Positions 34,605 through 42,962 of a stretch of DNA of 64,000 nt are shown in pieces. The DNA lies in NCBI RefSeq assembly GCF_019511345.1, contig NZ_JAEUAK010000005.1, forward strand, positions 372,001 to 436,000. The letters are read 5' to 3'. The notes under the pieces were generated by a model. That model was not told where the DNA came from and did not search any database. It saw only the letters and a list, made by a program, of their open reading frames with translations. The position numbers were made by a program, and so were the translations under genes. The DNA comes from Rhizobium mesosinicum (GTDB taxonomy: Bacteria; Pseudomonadota; Alphaproteobacteria; Rhizobiales; Rhizobiaceae). How positions within the stretch are numbered: the first letter of the stretch is position 1; each line of letters begins with the position of its first letter.

Positions 34605-35012
34605 ATGCTCTCTTCGATCCACCTGCTGCAGCCGCATCTCCTGAGCCTGCTGCGCATCGTCTCGTCCCTCGTGCTTTTCAGCTACGGAACGCAGAAGATC
34701 CTGCTTTTTCCGGCTGCGGCAAGCGTGCCGCCCGTCGGCTCGCTTTCGTGGGTTGCCGGCCTCCTCGAACTCACACTCGGCTTTCTGGTGCTCATCGGTT
34801 TCCAGACCCGTATCGCCGCCTTCGTGCTTTCCGGCCTGATGGCCTTTGCCTATTTCATCGGTCACGCATCGAAGAGCGTCTTCCCAGCACAGAATGGTGG
34901 CGCCGCGGCGATCCTGTTCTGCTTCGTCTTCCTTTATCTGGTCGCCGCCGGCGCAGGTCCGTTCAGCGTCGATAACCTGCTGAAACGCGGCCGCACCACG
35001 GTTGCCGCCTGA
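34605..35012 (+). CDS. DoxX-family membrane protein
   Basis: A 135-residue protein with four membrane helices. Typical DoxX stretches are LSLLRIVSSLVLFSYGTQKILLF near the start, VAGLLELTLGFLVLIGFQTRIAAFVLSGLMAFAYFIGHA in the middle and NGGAAAILFCFVFLYLVAAGAGPFSVDNLL at the end. DoxX proteins are small quinone- or redox-linked membrane proteins of mostly unknown role. I chose the ATG at 34605, which has AAAGGAA upstream, over an extension of 15 residues. It ends in a clear terminator and stands alone. Confidence 0.87.
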   Translation: MLSSIHLLQPHLLSLLRIVSSLVLFSYGTQKILLFPAAASVPPVGSLSWVAGLLELTLGFLVLIGFQTRIAAFVLSGLMAFAYFIGHASKSVFPAQNGGAAAILFCFVFLYLVAAGAGPFSVDNLLKRGRTTVAA

Positions 35013-35024
35013 TACCGCAGAAGG

Positions 35025-35064
35025 AAAAACGCCGGAGCGATATCCAACCGCCCTGGCGTTTTTT
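35025..35064 (+). terminator. Intrinsic terminator after the doxX-type gene
   Basis: AAAAACGCC and GGCGTTTTT form a nine-base stem around a 21-base loop, followed by more T. The strong T-tract is on the plus strand; the A-tract on the other arm gives a usable T-tract for the convergent dehydrogenase gene as well. Confidence 0.75.
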
Positions 35065-35093
35065 AATCACATGCGCCTTGTTGGCGAAGAAAC

Positions 35094-36281
35094 TCAGACC
35101 TTGACCCAGGCGCCGTTGCGCTTGGACGATGCCACGCAGGCTTCGACGAAGGCGACACCCTTCACACCATCATCTACGGTCGGGTAAACCACAGCCTTAT
35201 CGACCGCCTTGCCCTTCTTGTGCGCGTTGATGGCGTGGGCAGCTTCCGTATAGATCGTCGCGAAAGCTTCCAGATAACCTTCCGGATGACCGGAGGGGAT
35301 GCGTGAGACGCGCGCTGCGGCAGCACCGGAGCCGGCACCATTGCGGGTGATCAGCCGCTTGGATTCACCGAACGGCGTGTACCAGAGATAGTTCGGATCG
35401 GCCTGAACCCATTCGATACCACCCTTGGTGCCGTAAACGCGCACCTTGAGGCCGTTCTCATGACCCGGCGCCACTTGGCTGCACCAGAGCATGCCCTTGG
35501 CGGGCTTTTCCGAACCCTTGGCCTTGAAGCGGAGCATCACATGGGCGTTGTCGTCAAGACGGCGGCCCGGCACGAAACTGTCGAGATCGGCAGCAAGGCT
35601 GTCAAGTTCGAGGCCGGTGATGAAGGAGGCCAGGTTATAGGCATGCGTGCCGATATCACCGGTCGAACCGCCGACACCCGACTGCGCCGGGTCGGTGCGC
35701 CATGCGGCCTGCTTCTGGCCGGACTGTTCGATCGCTTCGGTCAGCCAGTCCTGCGGATATTCGGCCTGGACGATACGGATATCGCCAAGTTCGCCGTTGG
35801 CGATCATCTCGCGCGCCTGACGAACCATGGGATAGCCGGTGTAGTTATGAGTCAGGATGAACAGCGCGCCGCTCTCGTCGGCAACCTTCTTCAGCTTCTT
35901 GGCGTCGGCAAGGTTTGATGTCAGCGGCTTATCGCAAATGACATGGATGCCGCGGCGCAGGAATTCCTTGGCGGCGTCATAATGGACGTGGTTCGGCGTC
36001 ACAATCGAAACGGCTTCGATGCCATTCTTCAGCTTGGCTTCGCGGATCGCCATTTCCCGGTAGCTGGAATAAGTGCGCGACGGATCGAGACCGAGATCGC
36101 GACCCGACTGGGCAGCCTTTTCCGGCGTCGACGACAACGCGCCGGCGATCAGGTCATACTGATCGTCGATGCGCGCCGCGATACGGTGGACGGCACCGAT
36201 GAAGGCCCCTGCCCCGCCGCCGACCATGCCGAGCCGGATGCGCGGCTCGCGGGTCTGTTCGGATGATGCTTCGATTGCCAT
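35094..36281 (-). CDS. Gfo/Idh/MocA-family sugar oxidoreductase
   Basis: A 395-residue NAD(P)-dependent dehydrogenase. The Rossmann motif GMVGGGAGAFIGAVHRIAA lies near residues 18-36 and the family EKP-type motif reads CDKPLTSNLADAKKL near 118. The C-terminal beta-sheet domain carries GSTGDIGTHAYNLASFITG with the expected catalytic histidine. Substrates in this family are sugars, inositols and related polyols. The ATG at 36281 has GAGGAG upstream. It follows the TIM-barrel isomerase gene by 28 bases, so they form an operon and probably act in sequence on one sugar. The sugar is not identifiable. Confidence 0.9.
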   Translation of the reverse strand: MAIEASSEQTREPRIRLGMVGGGAGAFIGAVHRIAARIDDQYDLIAGALSSTPEKAAQSGRDLGLDPSRTYSSYREMAIREAKLKNGIEAVSIVTPNHVHYDAAKEFLRRGIHVICDKPLTSNLADAKKLKKVADESGALFILTHNYTGYPMVRQAREMIANGELGDIRIVQAEYPQDWLTEAIEQSGQKQAAWRTDPAQSGVGGSTGDIGTHAYNLASFITGLELDSLAADLDSFVPGRRLDDNAHVMLRFKAKGSEKPAKGMLWCSQVAPGHENGLKVRVYGTKGGIEWVQADPNYLWYTPFGESKRLITRNGAGSGAAAARVSRIPSGHPEGYLEAFATIYTEAAHAINAHKKGKAVDKAVVYPTVDDGVKGVAFVEACVASSKRNGAWVKV

Positions 36282-36309
36282 GCTTTTTCTCCTCGAAATC
36301 CAGATCCGC

Positions 36310-37365
36310 TTACGACAGGCCCAGCATGCGCCGGTTGGCTGCCTGATCGGTGCCGCCGGCAGCGAAATCGTCAAAGGCCTTTTCGGTGACGCGGATGATA
36401 TGGGCCGCAACGAATTCAGCGCCTTCACGCGCACCGTCTTCCGGATGCTTCAGCGCGCATTCCCACTCGACCACGGCCCAGCCGTCGAAATTGTTGGCGG
36501 TCATCTTCGAGAAGACGGCGCCGAAATCGACCTGGCCGTCGCCCAGCGAACGGAAGCGGCCGGCGCGCTCGACCCAGCCCTGATAACCGCCGTAAACACC
36601 TTGGCGTCCGGTCGGGTTGAACTCGGCATCCTTGACGTGGAACATCTTGATCCGGTCTTTGTAGATGTCGATGTTATCGAGGTAATCGAGGCACTGCAGA
36701 ACGTAGTGCGACGGGTCATAGAGCATATTGGCGCGCGGATGGTTGCCGACCCGCTCGAGGAACATCTCGTAGGTGATGCCGTCATGCAGGTCTTCGCCCG
36801 GATGGATTTCGTAGCAGACGTCAACGCCGTTTTCGTCGGCATGATCGAGGATCGGCTTCCAGCGGCGGGCAAGTTCGTCGAAAGCGGTCTCGACCAAACC
36901 GGCAGGACGCTGCGGCCAGGGATAGATGAAGGGCCAGGCAAGCGCGCCCGAGAATGTTGCATGCGCCTTCAGGCCGAGGTTCTTGGAAGCCGTCAGCGCG
37001 TACTTGACTTGCTGGACGGCCCATTCCTGGCGCGCCTTCGGATTGCCGCGCACTTCCGGCGCCGCAAAACCATCGAAGGCTTCGTCATAGGCCGGATGAA
37101 CGGCGACGAGCTGGCCCTGCAGGTGAGTGGAAAGTTCGGTTACCTCGACGCCGTTTTCACGCGCCTTGCCTGCGAATTCATCGCAGTAATCCTTTGACGT
37201 CGCCGCCTTCTGGAGGTCGATGAGCTGGCTTGCCCAGGTCGGAACCTGCACGCCCTTGTAGCCGATGTCGGCCGCCCATTTGGTGATCGCGTCCCAGGAA
37301 TTGAAAGGAGCGGTATCGCCCGCGAACTGTCCGAGGAACAGGCCGGGTCCCTTGATCGTCTTCAT
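36310..37365 (-). CDS. Xylose isomerase-like TIM-barrel sugar epimerase/isomerase
   Basis: A 351-residue protein of the AP endonuclease 2/xylose isomerase-like barrel family. Candidate metal ligands sit in CYEIHPGEDLHDG, NMLYDPSHYV, MFHVKDAEFN and VVEWECAL. Substrates of the family include inosose, keto-sugars and other carbohydrates. The ATG has GGGAGGAAA upstream. It is the first gene of a two-gene operon with the Gfo/Idh/MocA dehydrogenase and lies behind a palindrome at 37389-37406 resembling LacI sites. The CUT2 transporter operon just upstream on the same strand probably brings in the substrate. Confidence 0.87.
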   Translation of the reverse strand: MKTIKGPGLFLGQFAGDTAPFNSWDAITKWAADIGYKGVQVPTWASQLIDLQKAATSKDYCDEFAGKARENGVEVTELSTHLQGQLVAVHPAYDEAFDGFAAPEVRGNPKARQEWAVQQVKYALTASKNLGLKAHATFSGALAWPFIYPWPQRPAGLVETAFDELARRWKPILDHADENGVDVCYEIHPGEDLHDGITYEMFLERVGNHPRANMLYDPSHYVLQCLDYLDNIDIYKDRIKMFHVKDAEFNPTGRQGVYGGYQGWVERAGRFRSLGDGQVDFGAVFSKMTANNFDGWAVVEWECALKHPEDGAREGAEFVAAHIIRVTEKAFDDFAAGGTDQAANRRMLGLS

Positions 37366-37388
37366 GTCAGTTTCCTCCCTGAATATCG

Positions 37389-37406
37389 ATCGTAAACGTT
37401 TCCGAT
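37389..37406. promoter_or_regulatory. LacI-type palindrome upstream of the isomerase-dehydrogenase operon
   Basis: ATCGTAAAC-GTTTCCGAT is an 18-base palindrome with one mismatched pair and a central CG. It starts 24 bases upstream of the isomerase ATG, so it overlaps the leader or promoter. The core GTAAA-CG-TTT resembles the ATGTAAA-CC-TTTACAT sites at 41303-41339, so the same LacI-type regulator may bind both. Confidence 0.5.
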
Positions 37407-37571
37407 AAATCTTAGTGCGCCGTTCGATAAAGAAAAGGCGCCTCCCCGCCAGTGCGAAAGATTTAGCGGGTGGGCCGAAATCAACGCGGACTGGACCTAA
37501 TCACGCTCGCCGCGGATCGGCAAGAGGTACGTGCCGCATTTTGGCTTCGACTTGTCCGAAGGCATGAAAAA

Positions 37572-37597
37572 TGCGCCCATCCTTCCGAATGGGCGCA
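37572..37597 (-). terminator. Intrinsic terminator of the CUT2 sugar transporter operon
   Basis: TGCGCCCAT / ATGGGCGCA is a perfect nine-base stem with an eight-base loop, followed on the minus strand by TTTTTC. It lies 15 bases past the binding-protein stop codon. Confidence 0.85.
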
Positions 37598-37612
37598 CGC
37601 ATAAAACTATCA

Positions 37613-38560
37613 TCAGAACGGAGAATCCGGGAAGTAGAAGTCCTTGGCGTTGTCCTTGGTGACGAGCGTTGCGTCCAGGATGTAGTTGCCGTGAACCGGA
37701 ACCTGGTCGTAGAGCGCAGCAGCGGTCAATTCCATGGCCGTACCGACCATTGCCGGCGGATAGAGAACATCGACCGGGATCAGCTTGTCGCCATCCATGA
37801 CCTTCTTGACCATGTCCTTGGAGCCTGCGCCGGCGACGACATACTGAATGTCGGTGCGCTTGGCCTGCTCGATGGCCTGCAGAACGCCGACGGCCATGTC
37901 GTCATCCTGGCACCATACGACGTCGATCTTCGGATATTTCGTCAGATAGTCCTGCATGACCTTGAAGGCATCGTCACGGTTCCAGTTGCCATACTGGCGG
38001 TCCAGAACCTTGACCTTGGAGCCGGCAATACCCTTGTCGAAACCGTCCTGGCGCTGCTGATCGATCGGGATCGGCAGACCGCGGATGACGACGACCTGAG
38101 CTTCCGGCGTCTTTTCGGCAATGTACTTGCCGGCGACTTCGCCGAGCGCCGGGTTGTTGCCGGCAACGTAGAGGTCACGCACGGAATTATCGTTGTTCGA
38201 CGGCGCGCGATCGACGAGTGCCACGAACTTGCCCTTGCCTTTGACTTCCTTGATGGCGTTGACCAGCGGATCCGGATCCGACGGCAGGATAACGAGGGCG
38301 TCGATGCCCTGCGTATCGAGATCCTGCACGGCGTTTGCCTGCGTTGCGGCATCCGGCGAGGTCTTGACGATGACGTTCAGGCCCGGATGTTCGGCCATCA
38401 GCTTCTTGGCAATGCGCTCGGCGTGAAACACCACACCCGACGTCCAGCCGTGGTCGGCGGCCGGAATGGACACGCCGATCGTGTAATTCTTGTCCTGGGC
38501 GTAGGCTGCGCCGGCAAAAGCCACCCCCGCAACAGCCAGACCCAACATGAGCTTGCGCAT
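37613..38560 (-). CDS. Sugar ABC transporter substrate-binding protein (CUT2, RbsB-like)
   Basis: A 315-residue periplasmic protein. Residues 1-21 form a signal peptide (MRKLMLGLAVAGVAFAGAAYA) and the mature chain matches the ribose/galactose-binding family: YTIGVSIPAADHGWTSGVVFHAERIAKKL, GIDALVILPSDPDPL, DVVWCQDDDMAVGVLQAIEQA. The transported sugar cannot be read from sequence. The ATG at 38560 has GGGAGG at good spacing. It is the last gene of the ATPase-permease-binding protein operon, an uncommon order, and an intercistronic hairpin precedes it. Confidence 0.92.
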   Translation of the reverse strand: MRKLMLGLAVAGVAFAGAAYAQDKNYTIGVSIPAADHGWTSGVVFHAERIAKKLMAEHPGLNVIVKTSPDAATQANAVQDLDTQGIDALVILPSDPDPLVNAIKEVKGKGKFVALVDRAPSNNDNSVRDLYVAGNNPALGEVAGKYIAEKTPEAQVVVIRGLPIPIDQQRQDGFDKGIAGSKVKVLDRQYGNWNRDDAFKVMQDYLTKYPKIDVVWCQDDDMAVGVLQAIEQAKRTDIQYVVAGAGSKDMVKKVMDGDKLIPVDVLYPPAMVGTAMELTAAALYDQVPVHGNYILDATLVTKDNAKDFYFPDSPF

Positions 38561-38600
38561 GTTATTTCCTCCCAAAAATATCAGGGACTTATTCAATCCG

Positions 38601-38626
38601 GGCCGGGTGCCCTGGATAACCCGGCC
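38601..38626 (-). promoter_or_regulatory. Intercistronic hairpin between permease and binding-protein genes
   Basis: GGCCGGGT / ACCCGGCC forms a perfect eight-base stem with a ten-base loop in the 87-base gap before the binding-protein gene. No T-tract follows on the minus strand. It could protect the downstream message or slow transcription. Confidence 0.45.
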
Positions 38627-38647
38627 AATCCGAGAAGCGGGCCTGTT

Positions 38648-39652
38648 TTACGATTTGCGTACCAGCGACCGCTGCACCAGCATGGCGATGATGATGATCG
38701 CGCCCTGGATCGCGCCGATGAGATATTCGCTGATGAAGTTCGAAAGCAGCATGATGTTGCCGACGAGCTCGAGAATGAAGGCGCCGCAGATCGTGCCCCA
38801 GACGCGGCCCGCACCACCCTTCAGGGCCGTGCCGCCGACAACGACAGCAGTGATCGCCTGCAGCTCCCACAGGATGCCCGTGGTTGCCGAGGTCGAGCCG
38901 AGACGCGGCACATAGAGCAACACGGCGATCGCCACGCAGAGCCCCTGGATGACGAAGGCGATGGTGCGTACCCGGTTGACCGCAATGCCGGAATAGCGAG
39001 CAACATCGCTGTTCGAACCGACAGCCACGACATGGCGGCCATAGCGCGTGCGGTAGAGAATGAAAGCCGCAATGGCAGTGACGACAAGGATAACGACGAT
39101 CGGCACGGGAATGCCGAGGATACTGCCGAAATAGGCTGGGCGGTAAAGCGTCTGAATATCGGCCGAGCGTAGCGTGATCGCACCACCCTGCGACAGCCAT
39201 GTCGTCAGACCGCGATAGATGCCCATCGTGCCGAGCGTGGCGATGAAGGGCTCGATCTTGCCGACCGTCGTGATGAGGCCGTTTGCGAGACCGCAAAGCG
39301 CACCGGCAACCACGGCGAAGGCGACGGCAGCGGTCAGCATCAACACCGGATCGGCAATGACGCCGGAATTGATAAGCAGGATCATCAGGCTCGCGACGAA
39401 GGCCACCATAGAACCCACGGAAAGGTCGAGGTCGCCTGCCGAGATCACGAAAGTTGCACCGACGGCGATGATGGCAATGAAGGCGCAGCGCGTTGCGACA
39501 TTTGTAAGATTGGTGATCCCGATGAAGTTCGGATTGACCAGTGCGCCGACGATGAGGAGCAAGGCCAGTGCGGCAAAAGGGGCAACCGCGCGCAGATCGA
39601 CGTCACGCCAGGATCTGCGCCGGATCTCCCTGGTCTCCTCGTTAACACTCAT
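38648..39652 (-). CDS. Sugar ABC transporter permease (CUT2, RbsC-like)
   Basis: A 334-residue inner-membrane permease with eight to ten helices. Family stretches are VGATFVISAGDLDLSVGSMVAF, LCGLANGLITTVGKIEPFIATLGTM, YGRHVVAVGSNSDVARYSGI (the ATPase contact loop) and ITAVVVGGTALKGGAGRVWGTICGAF. It forms the channel for the sugar delivered by the binding protein. I use the ATG at 39652; a TTG six bases upstream is closer to the ideal distance from GGGAGG and cannot be excluded. It is the middle gene of the operon. Confidence 0.93.
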   Translation of the reverse strand: MSVNEETREIRRRSWRDVDLRAVAPFAALALLLIVGALVNPNFIGITNLTNVATRCAFIAIIAVGATFVISAGDLDLSVGSMVAFVASLMILLINSGVIADPVLMLTAAVAFAVVAGALCGLANGLITTVGKIEPFIATLGTMGIYRGLTTWLSQGGAITLRSADIQTLYRPAYFGSILGIPVPIVVILVVTAIAAFILYRTRYGRHVVAVGSNSDVARYSGIAVNRVRTIAFVIQGLCVAIAVLLYVPRLGSTSATTGILWELQAITAVVVGGTALKGGAGRVWGTICGAFILELVGNIMLLSNFISEYLIGAIQGAIIIIAMLVQRSLVRKS

Positions 39653-39736
39653 GTCCAAAACCAACCTCCCGTCCCATGACTGCTGGGCATCTTGTTTGTC
39701 TCGCGCGCGGTCCGCTCGCGTCGCGCCTCGCCGGCA

Positions 39737-41263
39737 TCAGGCGGCCGCCTGACGCTTCAGCCCCGCGGCGTAACGCATGATTTCCTGTTCGGAAATTTCA
39801 TCCCCTTCGAGGATGCCGACGATGCGACCTTCGCGCATCACCGCAACCCGCGTGCAGAGCCCGATGACTTCAGGCATTTCTGAGGACACGACGATGATCG
39901 ACCGCCCGTCGCGTGCGAGCGCCGAGATGAAATGATAGATCTGCTGTTTGGTGCCGACATCGATGCCGCGCGTCGGCTCGTCGATGATGATGATCTGCGG
40001 CTCGGTTTCCATGACCTTGGCGAGCAGCAGCTTCTGCTGGTTACCACCAGACATGCGCCCAGCAACGATATTGCCGTCGCGCACGCGGATGTCGAAACGC
40101 CGCCTGGCCTTGGCAAGCGCTGCCGCTTCGCTGCTGGGGCTGAGATAACCGTGGCTGACATGGCGTTCGAGCGATTGCAGCGTCAGGTTGGCGATCATGC
40201 CCGAACCGAGCAGCAGCCCCTTCGACTTGCGGTCCTTGGTCATATAGGCAAGGCCGGCGCGATTAGCCGCGCGAGCATCGCCCGAAGAGACGTGTTCGCC
40301 GTGGATAACGACCTCGCCCGACAGCCGCGAGCGCAGACCGGCGATCGCTTCCATCAGCTCCGTACGGCCCGAACCGATCAGACCGGAAAATCCGATCACC
40401 TCGCCCTTGCGCACATCGAAGCTCGCATCATGCACATAGCCGGTAGACACAGAACTAACGCGAAGCACGACTTCCTCGTCGACATTGGGTTCGACTTTGG
40501 CGGGATAGAGGCTGGAAAGCTCGCGGCCGACCATGAGCTGCGCGATGGATTCGCCGTCCAGCATAGCGGTTGGCGCCGTCTTCACCCACTGGCCATCACG
40601 CAGGACGGTGACCGTGTCGGTCAGCTCCATGACCTCGTCGAGCTTATGGGAAACGAAGACGAAACTGGTGCCCTGATCGCGCAGTTTACGCACCTGCTTA
40701 AAAAGCATGTTGGTTTCCTCGCGCGACAACACCGCCGTCGGCTCGTCCATAAAGACTACGCGCGCATCGCGGCTGATCGCCTTGGCAATCTCGACCATCT
40801 GCTTATCGGCAATGGAAAGCGAGCTGATCATCGCATTTTCGTCGACATGCGAACCGAGCAAGTCGAGTACCCGGCGCGTTTCCGCCCGCATATATTTGCG
40901 GTCGAGCACACCGAAATGCGTGACCTCGCGGCCGAGAAACAGGCTCTCGGTCACTGTCAGATGTTCGGCAAGATTGAACTCCTGATGGATGATGACGATC
41001 CCGAGCGCCTCGGCCGCACCGTTCGGCGGCAGCACTACCGGCTTGCCGTCGAGCAGGATTTCACCGGAGGTCGGCTGCTCGAAGCCGGAGAGAATCTTGA
41101 CGAGGGTGGATTTACCGGCGCCGTTTTCACCCATCAGCGCATGGATTTCACCGGCGCGAAGATCGAAGTTGACGCTGAAAAGAACCTGCACGCCGCTGAA
41201 AGATTTGCAAATGCGCCTGGCGGACAACACCACCGGTGCAGCCTCTGCGGTATCCACGGTCAT
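39737..41263 (-). CDS. Sugar ABC transporter ATP-binding protein (CUT2, RbsA-like)
   Basis: A 508-residue protein with two ATPase domains in one chain. The first has Walker A GENGAGKST near residues 46-54, signature SLSIADKQMVEIAKA and Walker B VVFMDEPT. The second has the degenerate P-loop GLIGSGRTEL usual in this family, signature MSGGNQQK and Walker B IIIIDEPTRGID. It powers import of the sugar bound by the periplasmic partner. The ATG at 41263 has AGGAGG upstream. It is first in its operon and diverges from the LacI-type gene across 167 bases that carry the mirrored operators at 41303-41339. Confidence 0.94.
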   Translation of the reverse strand: MTVDTAEAAPVVLSARRICKSFSGVQVLFSVNFDLRAGEIHALMGENGAGKSTLVKILSGFEQPTSGEILLDGKPVVLPPNGAAEALGIVIIHQEFNLAEHLTVTESLFLGREVTHFGVLDRKYMRAETRRVLDLLGSHVDENAMISSLSIADKQMVEIAKAISRDARVVFMDEPTAVLSREETNMLFKQVRKLRDQGTSFVFVSHKLDEVMELTDTVTVLRDGQWVKTAPTAMLDGESIAQLMVGRELSSLYPAKVEPNVDEEVVLRVSSVSTGYVHDASFDVRKGEVIGFSGLIGSGRTELMEAIAGLRSRLSGEVVIHGEHVSSGDARAANRAGLAYMTKDRKSKGLLLGSGMIANLTLQSLERHVSHGYLSPSSEAAALAKARRRFDIRVRDGNIVAGRMSGGNQQKLLLAKVMETEPQIIIIDEPTRGIDVGTKQQIYHFISALARDGRSIIVVSSEMPEVIGLCTRVAVMREGRIVGILEGDEISEQEIMRYAAGLKRQAAA

Positions 41264-41302
41264 GATTTCCTCCTGCGGCTCCCATCCGCTTATGCAGCGC
41301 AT

Positions 41303-41339
41303 ATGTAAACCTTTACATCAGCCATGTAAAGGTTTACAT
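41303..41339. promoter_or_regulatory. Two mirrored LacI-type operators between sugar transporter and lacI-type genes
   Basis: Site one is ATGTAAACCTTTACAT (41303-41318) and site two is ATGTAAAGGTTTACAT (41324-41339), separated by CAGCC. Each is nearly palindromic, and the second is the exact reverse complement of the first, giving a 37-base perfect inverted repeat with 16-base arms. The centres are 21 bases apart, two helical turns. The position between divergent genes strongly suggests operators of the LacI-type protein encoded at 41431. Confidence 0.7.
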
Positions 41340-41430
41340 GATGGATTTACACAGACTTCTTGGCAGTCGCCTTTGACCTCCCGGCAAGTCTGTGTAGTGT
41401 GCGGCGAAGACAGCCCAAGGCAGAGCCCCC

Positions 41431-42462
41431 GTGTCGAATTCCACGCCCGCAACCATCGAAGACGTCGCCCGGATCGCCGAGGTTTCCATCGCGACGGTTT
41501 CGCGGGCAATTCACATGCCCGAAAAGGTGGCCAATTCCACGCGCCTGAAGGTCAACCAGGCGATCGCCATCACTGGCTATACGACGAATGCCATGGCGCG
41601 CAGCTTGCGGCTTGGTCGTTCCAACATGATCCTGGTCGTAGCGCCCGATATCGGCGATCCCAACTTCTCCAATATCCTGATCGGCCTGGAGAATGAGGCG
41701 CGTGCCCACGGCTACGGGGTGCTGATCGGCCATACCCAGAATGATGCGCAGCGCGGCCTGGAATATCTGAAATTCTTCAATTCGAACCAGGCTGCCGGCC
41801 TTATCCTCTTTACCGGCATACTGCCTTTCGGCCATCAGATGGTGACGGCGCAGCTGCCGCCGAGCGTCGGCGTCTTCGAACCCGTCTTCAACGGTGGCAT
41901 CCCCTATGTCGGCGTCGACGATATGGAGGGCGCCAGGAAGGCCGTCGATCTGCTTCTGGCGGAGGGACACCGAAAGATCGCCTTCATCGGCGATTCCCGC
42001 ACGCGCCTTGCCTACAACCGCCGCCGGCAAGGCTATGATGCCGGCCTGGACGCCGCCGGCGTGCCGAAAGACACGCGTATCGTGCTGGAAGGCGATGGCA
42101 CGATCGAGAGCGGCCGCCATGCCGTGGAGCAGCTTTTCATGCGCGACACACTGCCGACCGCCTTCATGTGCGTCAACGACCAGACGGCGATCGGCGTCAT
42201 GATCGGCCTCAACGCCCGCAGCTACAATATCCCGCAGGATTTCTCCGTCACCGGTTTCGATGACGTGCCGCAGGCGGTCTTCATGAGCCCCTCGCTGACG
42301 ACGATCCGCCAGCCGCGCACTGCGATCGGCAAACAAGCCATGGCGCTGCTCCTGGAACTTCTTTCCGACGGCCGCCCCGCCGAAACTGAGATCCTGTTGC
42401 GGCCGGACCTCGTCGTGCGCAATTCGGTGTCGGCGCCGCCGCGCAACTGGCAGAAGCGATAG
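41431..42462 (+). CDS. LacI-family regulator of the adjacent sugar transporter
   Basis: A 343-residue repressor. The helix-turn-helix is ATIEDVARIAEVSIATVSRAIHMPEKVANSTRLKV, followed by the hinge helix NAMARSLRLGRSN and a sugar-binding domain (LVVAPDIGDPNFSNILIGLENEA, PTAFMCVNDQTAIGVMIGL, FSVTGFDDVPQAVFMSPSLTTIRQP). The start is a GTG at 41431 with a weak AAGGCAGAG upstream. It is divergent from the CUT2 operon, and the paired palindromes between them make it the likely regulator of both. A related palindrome at 37389 suggests it also controls the isomerase-dehydrogenase operon. Confidence 0.92.
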   Translation: MSNSTPATIEDVARIAEVSIATVSRAIHMPEKVANSTRLKVNQAIAITGYTTNAMARSLRLGRSNMILVVAPDIGDPNFSNILIGLENEARAHGYGVLIGHTQNDAQRGLEYLKFFNSNQAAGLILFTGILPFGHQMVTAQLPPSVGVFEPVFNGGIPYVGVDDMEGARKAVDLLLAEGHRKIAFIGDSRTRLAYNRRRQGYDAGLDAAGVPKDTRIVLEGDGTIESGRHAVEQLFMRDTLPTAFMCVNDQTAIGVMIGLNARSYNIPQDFSVTGFDDVPQAVFMSPSLTTIRQPRTAIGKQAMALLLELLSDGRPAETEILLRPDLVVRNSVSAPPRNWQKR

Positions 42463-42554
42463 CATCGAACCCTCGACGAACCATCCGCCATTGCCTGATC
42501 TCCGCCCCGTTCTAGTTTGCCGACAGAATCCTCTGCGCAGACGGGACAACCGAG

Positions 42555-42941
42555 ATGACACGGAACGAACTGGCCGACAGATACCGAAGCTACATCGCTT
42601 GCTTGAACGAACAGGACTGGGCAAATTTGGGAAATTTCGTCCACGACGAGGTTCGCTACAATGGCAAGCACATCGGCCTCCTCGGCTATCGGAAAATGCT
42701 GGAAGGTGATTTTCGCGCCATTCCCGATCTCTTCTTTGACATCCAGCTGCTGATCTGCGAGCCGCCGCATGTGGCAAGCCGTTTACAGTTTGATTGCACA
42801 CCAAAGGGTGAACTTTTCGGTCTTCCTATCAACGGCAGGAGAGTGCAGTTCGCCGAAAACGTCTTCTACGAGTTTCTGGATAGAAAGATCGAGAGCGTCT
42901 GGTCGATCATAGACAAGGCAGCCATCGAGACCCAGCTTTGA
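42555..42941 (+). CDS. SnoaL-like/ester cyclase family protein
   Basis: A 128-residue protein of the NTF2-like fold. The pattern is that of the SnoaL-type polyketide cyclase relatives: MTRNELADRYRSYIACLNEQDWANLGNFVHDEVRYNGKHIGLLGYRKMLEGDFRAIPDLFFDIQLL at the N-terminus and GLPINGRRVQFAENVFYEFLDRKIESVWSIIDKAAIE at the C-terminus. Many bacterial members have no known substrate and no cyclase activity shown. No ribosome-binding site stands out. It is a single gene converging with the methyltransferase gene. Confidence 0.8.
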   Translation: MTRNELADRYRSYIACLNEQDWANLGNFVHDEVRYNGKHIGLLGYRKMLEGDFRAIPDLFFDIQLLICEPPHVASRLQFDCTPKGELFGLPINGRRVQFAENVFYEFLDRKIESVWSIIDKAAIETQL

Positions 42942-42962
42942 AGCGAAGAGCTTCCTCTCCGA

